From Nymphaea colorata (Eukaryota; Streptophyta; Magnoliopsida; Nymphaeales; Nymphaeaceae), in NCBI RefSeq assembly GCF_008831285.2, contig NC_045146.1, forward strand, positions 17,973,149 to 18,037,148: a DNA stretch of 64,000 bases. Reading direction: 5' to 3'. The notes below the pieces were generated by a model. It worked only from the letters and a program-made list of their open reading frames with translations, was not told where the DNA came from and did not search any database. Of the stretch, positions 60,736 through 64,000 are shown piece by piece. Position numbers and translations under genes: made by a program. How positions within the stretch are numbered: position 1 is the stretch's first letter; every line of letters begins with the position of its first letter.

Positions 60736-61454
60736 TCTCTTGATTGACTCAGCAGAGTTGGAGTGCCCAGTGAGCCAGCTAAGAGGCAGGGAAGTCATAT
60801 AGACCCCACATGGATCTGAGTACTGGCTCAAAATCTAGATCCAAGCCCCTTATTTGTTGCTGCCAGCCACATCTTCCTCAGTTGCCTTGGTTTGCGTCCA
60901 GAGTTTGTCGTTTGGATGGACGATGATTTGGATGTTGCCCATATCAAATATTAATTGATTCCTCCAATTAACAATTCTCTAGGCGACTTTCTGTCCAATC
61001 TCTAATAATTGGAGCTCAATTTTGCATTTTGTTGTATATGAAACCGTATTTAATTAAGCAACAATATCTCATCAGCCAACTCCAAAATTAAATTCTGCAT
61101 TGATCATCCAATCTGCTTGCATCCAAACTCTCCTCTCGCCCATAGAAAAGAGTATGTTCAAATTATGAGCTTTCGGGAATCGAGGAACTGCTATGAGGAG
61201 GTTCAAATCTTCCGGCCATTTAAAACTTCGTCCAATCACGGGAGTTTGATGCATTGGGTAGGCATGATTAAATACACTGTTCAAGTTATCTGATAGTGTT
61301 TATTGAGAAGACGGATGAATTCTCCATTACAAAAAAGTTCCAAAAAACCTTATTAATATAAACCTCTGTAAAAACTTTTGAAGAATGTAAGTTACAAATG
61401 TATGGAGGTGCAAAATTTGATGACTATTGTTATCCAAAATAAATTCGGCAGGTT

Positions 61455-61602
61455 TTTAGTTCAATTCTCATGGGTGTTATACTTTTGTCTCTTGTTACAT
61501 CAAAGCAGCTCAGGACCCTAAGAGGCCCCAAGAATGGGGGGAGGGAGGGCTTTCGAGCCTCGCTTCGAGCGGTGGGATGACCCTCTTGCTCACCCGAAAA
61601 CC
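61455..61602 (+). mobile_element. SINE-like relic
   Basis: A B-box-like TTAGTTCAATTCTCATGGG is followed by GGGAGGGAGGGCTTTCGAGC, then GGTGGGATGACCCTCTTGCT and CACCCGAAAACC. The body matches the SINE at 56020-56248 and the relic at 23690-23815. No A box or long tail is visible. Confidence 0.5.
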
Positions 61603-63106
61603 TATGGGTACCCCATCAAAAGATCAAAATACCCTTGAACCTAATACAAGCGACAAGAAAGAACTCCCCATACAAATACAAAGTTGGAAGAATAAAAAAA
61701 AAGTTAATTTTTTAACAAGAGTAAAAGTTCCGAACAAAAATAATCACCTTCATCTCATTTAGAAACACCTCTCGTCTCAGCGCTTTTTGTAATCACTACC
61801 CAAATTTTTTTTTTTTTAACTCTAAGGGCTATGAGCTATAGAAATGGTTTATATATACACTACGCACGGAAAATTATGCACGTCAGTGTGAAATTACCTA
61901 AATGACCCTAATTAAAGTAAAAAAAAATAAAACTAAAAAGGTAAAAATTGTTTACGAAAAAGTTTAAAATGGACATTAATTCACAAAAAATAAATTAAAA
62001 AAATACCCTTATGCGTGCTGCATAAGGGTGTGCACGCAACAACTCGATCTCATAAAGGGCATTTTAGTCATTTAAAGCCACCTGTGAGCCACTTTTGGAC
62101 CGAGACGGCCATGCACAGTGGAGAAATCGGAGCGGTAAACGAAGAATGAATTGATGGATACGCCGGCCGGAAAAGCATTTCGCCGCCGGTGATTCTACGG
62201 TACCGTGTTATTCTGTTAGATGAAGGAGGTACTGATTTTCAACAAACTTTATATTTGGGGAGATTCTGCACGTCAGTGACAGGCGGAGGGAGAGTAAATA
62301 GGTGCACGACCGGCACCAAACCAGATCAAAAATGGAAAGGATTTGGAAATTTTTACTTAAGCGCCTCATTTTTTCTCCATAATTCTGAAAACGCTTATTT
62401 TGATTCTTCAGAAAGAGCCTCTTTCTTGTTTCTAACTGCCAAATAGAGGTCTCAAGTAAAATGTACAATCCTGTAGCATATAAAGGCGTGTACAGGTGTT
62501 TCTTTCTTTCCCATGTGGATAAAAGTATATCAACAGGAATTAATTCTAATTCCCACATCGTGGAAAAAACATATAGAAGAAAATGTGCATATATATGACA
62601 ACGATGTTTTCTTTTTAATTTCAAGCCTATTTTGTTAACAATTTGAAAAGAACACCATATTTTTGTGGTTTTTTTTTTTTATATAAAGGCTTAACTAGAG
62701 AACTATTAAATAAAAGCTTGAAGCTGTGAAATGCCATTAACTTGATAAATAACAAAACATTAGCTGCAACCTCTTTCAACATTGCCGTCCCTCTCTCAAT
62801 CACGTTTTTGGCATTTTATCTACTATTTTTTCTTGTTAATGGAAGGGCATTTTCAAATCTTTATTTGATAGACATTACAAGAAGCGTGACAGCAAAATAC
62901 AATCGGTTTTTTGAATTATAAGTAAATTGTAAGCCTCTGAGCGAAATTATTCTTTTTAAATAAAAATGACAGCATACCTAACCTAAAAAGAGATCATATT
63001 TCATCACGGTAAATATCCTTTGCGAGATTTAAATGGTGAGGTTTTGTGTGGGTAGTAATGTTTTTACAAAAAAAAAAAAGAAAATATATTTTCTCGTTTT
63101 ATTCGG

Positions 63107-63110
<4 letters not shown>
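61603..63110. other. Gene-free stretch before P450
   Basis: AT-rich DNA with the hairpin at 62005-62029. Open frames at 62189-62624 overlap on opposite strands and show no motif. Confidence 0.5.
62005..62029. repeat. Perfect 10-base hairpin
   Basis: ACCCTTATGC and GCATAAGGGT flank a five-base GTGCT loop. It lies in AT-rich repeat-like DNA. Confidence 0.75.

Positions 63111-63148
<38 letters not shown>
63111..63148. repeat. (TA)n microsatellite
   Basis: About 19 TA units, roughly 400 bases upstream of the P450 start. Confidence 0.95.
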
Positions 63149-63150
<2 letters not shown>

Positions 63151-63464
63151 TTCAACATATTATGAAACGTGGCTTCATATTTTGATATTATAGCCAACCA
63201 AGGCAGGCTCCTAGGGAAAGGTGTCCATAGAATTATAGTTGATATTGGTGCTTATAGTTGAGGTTGGGTGCTACGGGGAGCGGCAGTAAAACTGGTGGCG
63301 AGCACAACCAACTGCGTCTGCCCTTAATGAGAGTCAAATGGGTTGTTAGCCATCCCCTCCCTCGCCCCAACGGGGGTTAGCTGAGCCGTTATATCTAAAA
63401 TATAACCCCTTCCTTCCCTAGCAAGTCTTCTTATATCTTCCCCCCATAATCAAATCACTCCCTT

Positions 63465-63474
63465 CTATTTATAC
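63465..63474 (+). promoter_or_regulatory. TATA box of P450 gene
   Basis: CTATTTATAC lies about 70 bases upstream of the ATG at 63542, within pyrimidine-rich DNA, a typical plant core-promoter spacing. Confidence 0.55.
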
Positions 63475-63541
63475 CACTCTAGTTTCCCCAACTTTACCAC
63501 GCCTCACTATCCCCTCTGCTCCCACCCTTGGCTTTAGAGAG

Positions 63542-64000
63542 ATGATGGGGTCAGAGATCTTGACATCGTGGTGGCCGGCGGCGGACACGCAGTTGCTGCC
63601 GCGGCTGATGGAGCTCTTGTCTAACTTCCGGTGGCCGGAGGCGATTGTGGCCGCGGTCTGCCTCTACCTCATACACACGTACCGAAAGCAACGAGACGAG
63701 CTGGTCGTCGACTGGCCTCTGGTGGGCATGCTGCCGGCTGCGCTCTTGAACATCCACGACCTCTACGAGTGGACCACCAAGGGGCTCAGCATCACCGGCG
63801 GAACCTTGTATTTCAGAGGCCCCTGGTTCAGCGGCATGGAGTACTTGGTTACCAGTGATCCGAGAAACATCGAGTACATGCTCAAGACCAACTTCGGCAA
63901 CTACCCAAAAGGCGAGGAGTTCGACGACATCTTCCGCGACTTGATGGGCCACGGCATCTTCAACTCCGACGCCGACGCCTGGAAGGCCCAGCGGAAGGTG
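63542..64000 (+). CDS. Cytochrome P450, CYP86 clan (CYP96-like), 5' part
   Basis: The frame is open for 153 codons from ATGATGGGG to the window edge, so the gene continues outside. It is a membrane-anchored haem mono-oxygenase of the endoplasmic reticulum; CYP86-clan members hydroxylate fatty acids or alkanes for cutin, suberin or wax. Visible parts: hydrophobic anchor around residues 30-46 (AIVAAVCLYLI), hinge DWPLVGMLPA, the segment LYFRGPWFSGMEYLVTSDPRNIEYML, NFGNYPKGEEFDDIF and GHGIFNSDADAWKAQRK with the helix-C W-x-x-x-R pair (Trp147, Arg151). RGPWFSGM and NYPKG-EF are typical of CYP86/CYP96 proteins. The oxygen-binding and haem Cys motifs would lie beyond the edge. Codons are GC-rich compared with the other genes here. 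The last GTG might be read through or be a donor site. Confidence 0.85.
   Translation, partial: MMGSEILTSWWPAADTQLLPRLMELLSNFRWPEAIVAAVCLYLIHTYRKQRDELVVDWPLVGMLPAALLNIHDLYEWTTKGLSITGGTLYFRGPWFSGMEYLVTSDPRNIEYMLKTNFGNYPKGEEFDDIFRDLMGHGIFNSDADAWKAQRKV

Overview
The window is plant nuclear DNA, most likely from a flowering plant; I cannot name the species. Genes are split by long AT-rich introns with GT..AG borders, the families are plant-specific (plant GDSL lipases, class III peroxidase, SNI1, a CYP86-clan P450), and the spacers are full of (TA)n/(GA)n microsatellites, MITE- and SINE-like relics and a miniature LTR element. Nothing points to bacterial, viral or organellar DNA.

Layout. (1) 95-178, + strand: last coding exon of a TypA/BipA-like GTPase that begins outside the window. 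(2) 2.0-27.3 kb, - strand: a head-to-tail array of three complete five-exon GDSL esterase/lipase genes (2008-6899, 11242-18068, 22580-27336). Their internal exon lengths are almost identical (131, 234, 265 or 253, 191 or 188 bases), so they are tandem duplicates. The first in transcription order carries an extensin-like proline-rich segment, as in the anther-specific APG proteins. (3) 30.6-41.2 kb, + strand: a 15-exon gene that I read as SNI1, a negative regulator of systemic acquired resistance linked to the SMC5/6 complex. (4) 44.9-46.6 kb, + strand: a three-exon class III peroxidase closest to peroxidase 19. (5) 46.6-63.5 kb: about 17 kb without a recognisable gene, holding diverged segmental and tandem duplications, SINE and DNA-transposon relics, and a complete 451-base TRIM retrotransposon with a perfect 5-base target-site duplication. 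(6) 63542 to the end, + strand: the 5' part of a CYP86-clan cytochrome P450 (CYP96-like).

The genes do not form an operon or one pathway. A loose theme, which is inference only, is the extracellular surface and lipids: secreted GDSL lipases, a secreted peroxidase and a fatty-acid/alkane hydroxylase-type P450. All gene models come from reading splice borders and family motifs by eye. Reading frames close exactly across every junction (377, 363, 433, 479 and 322 residues). I did not find a clearly new biological system. The most informative observations are the partial duplication of exon 4 with its splice acceptor inside an intron of the third lipase, the intact TRIM element, and the shared MITE family in the lipase introns.
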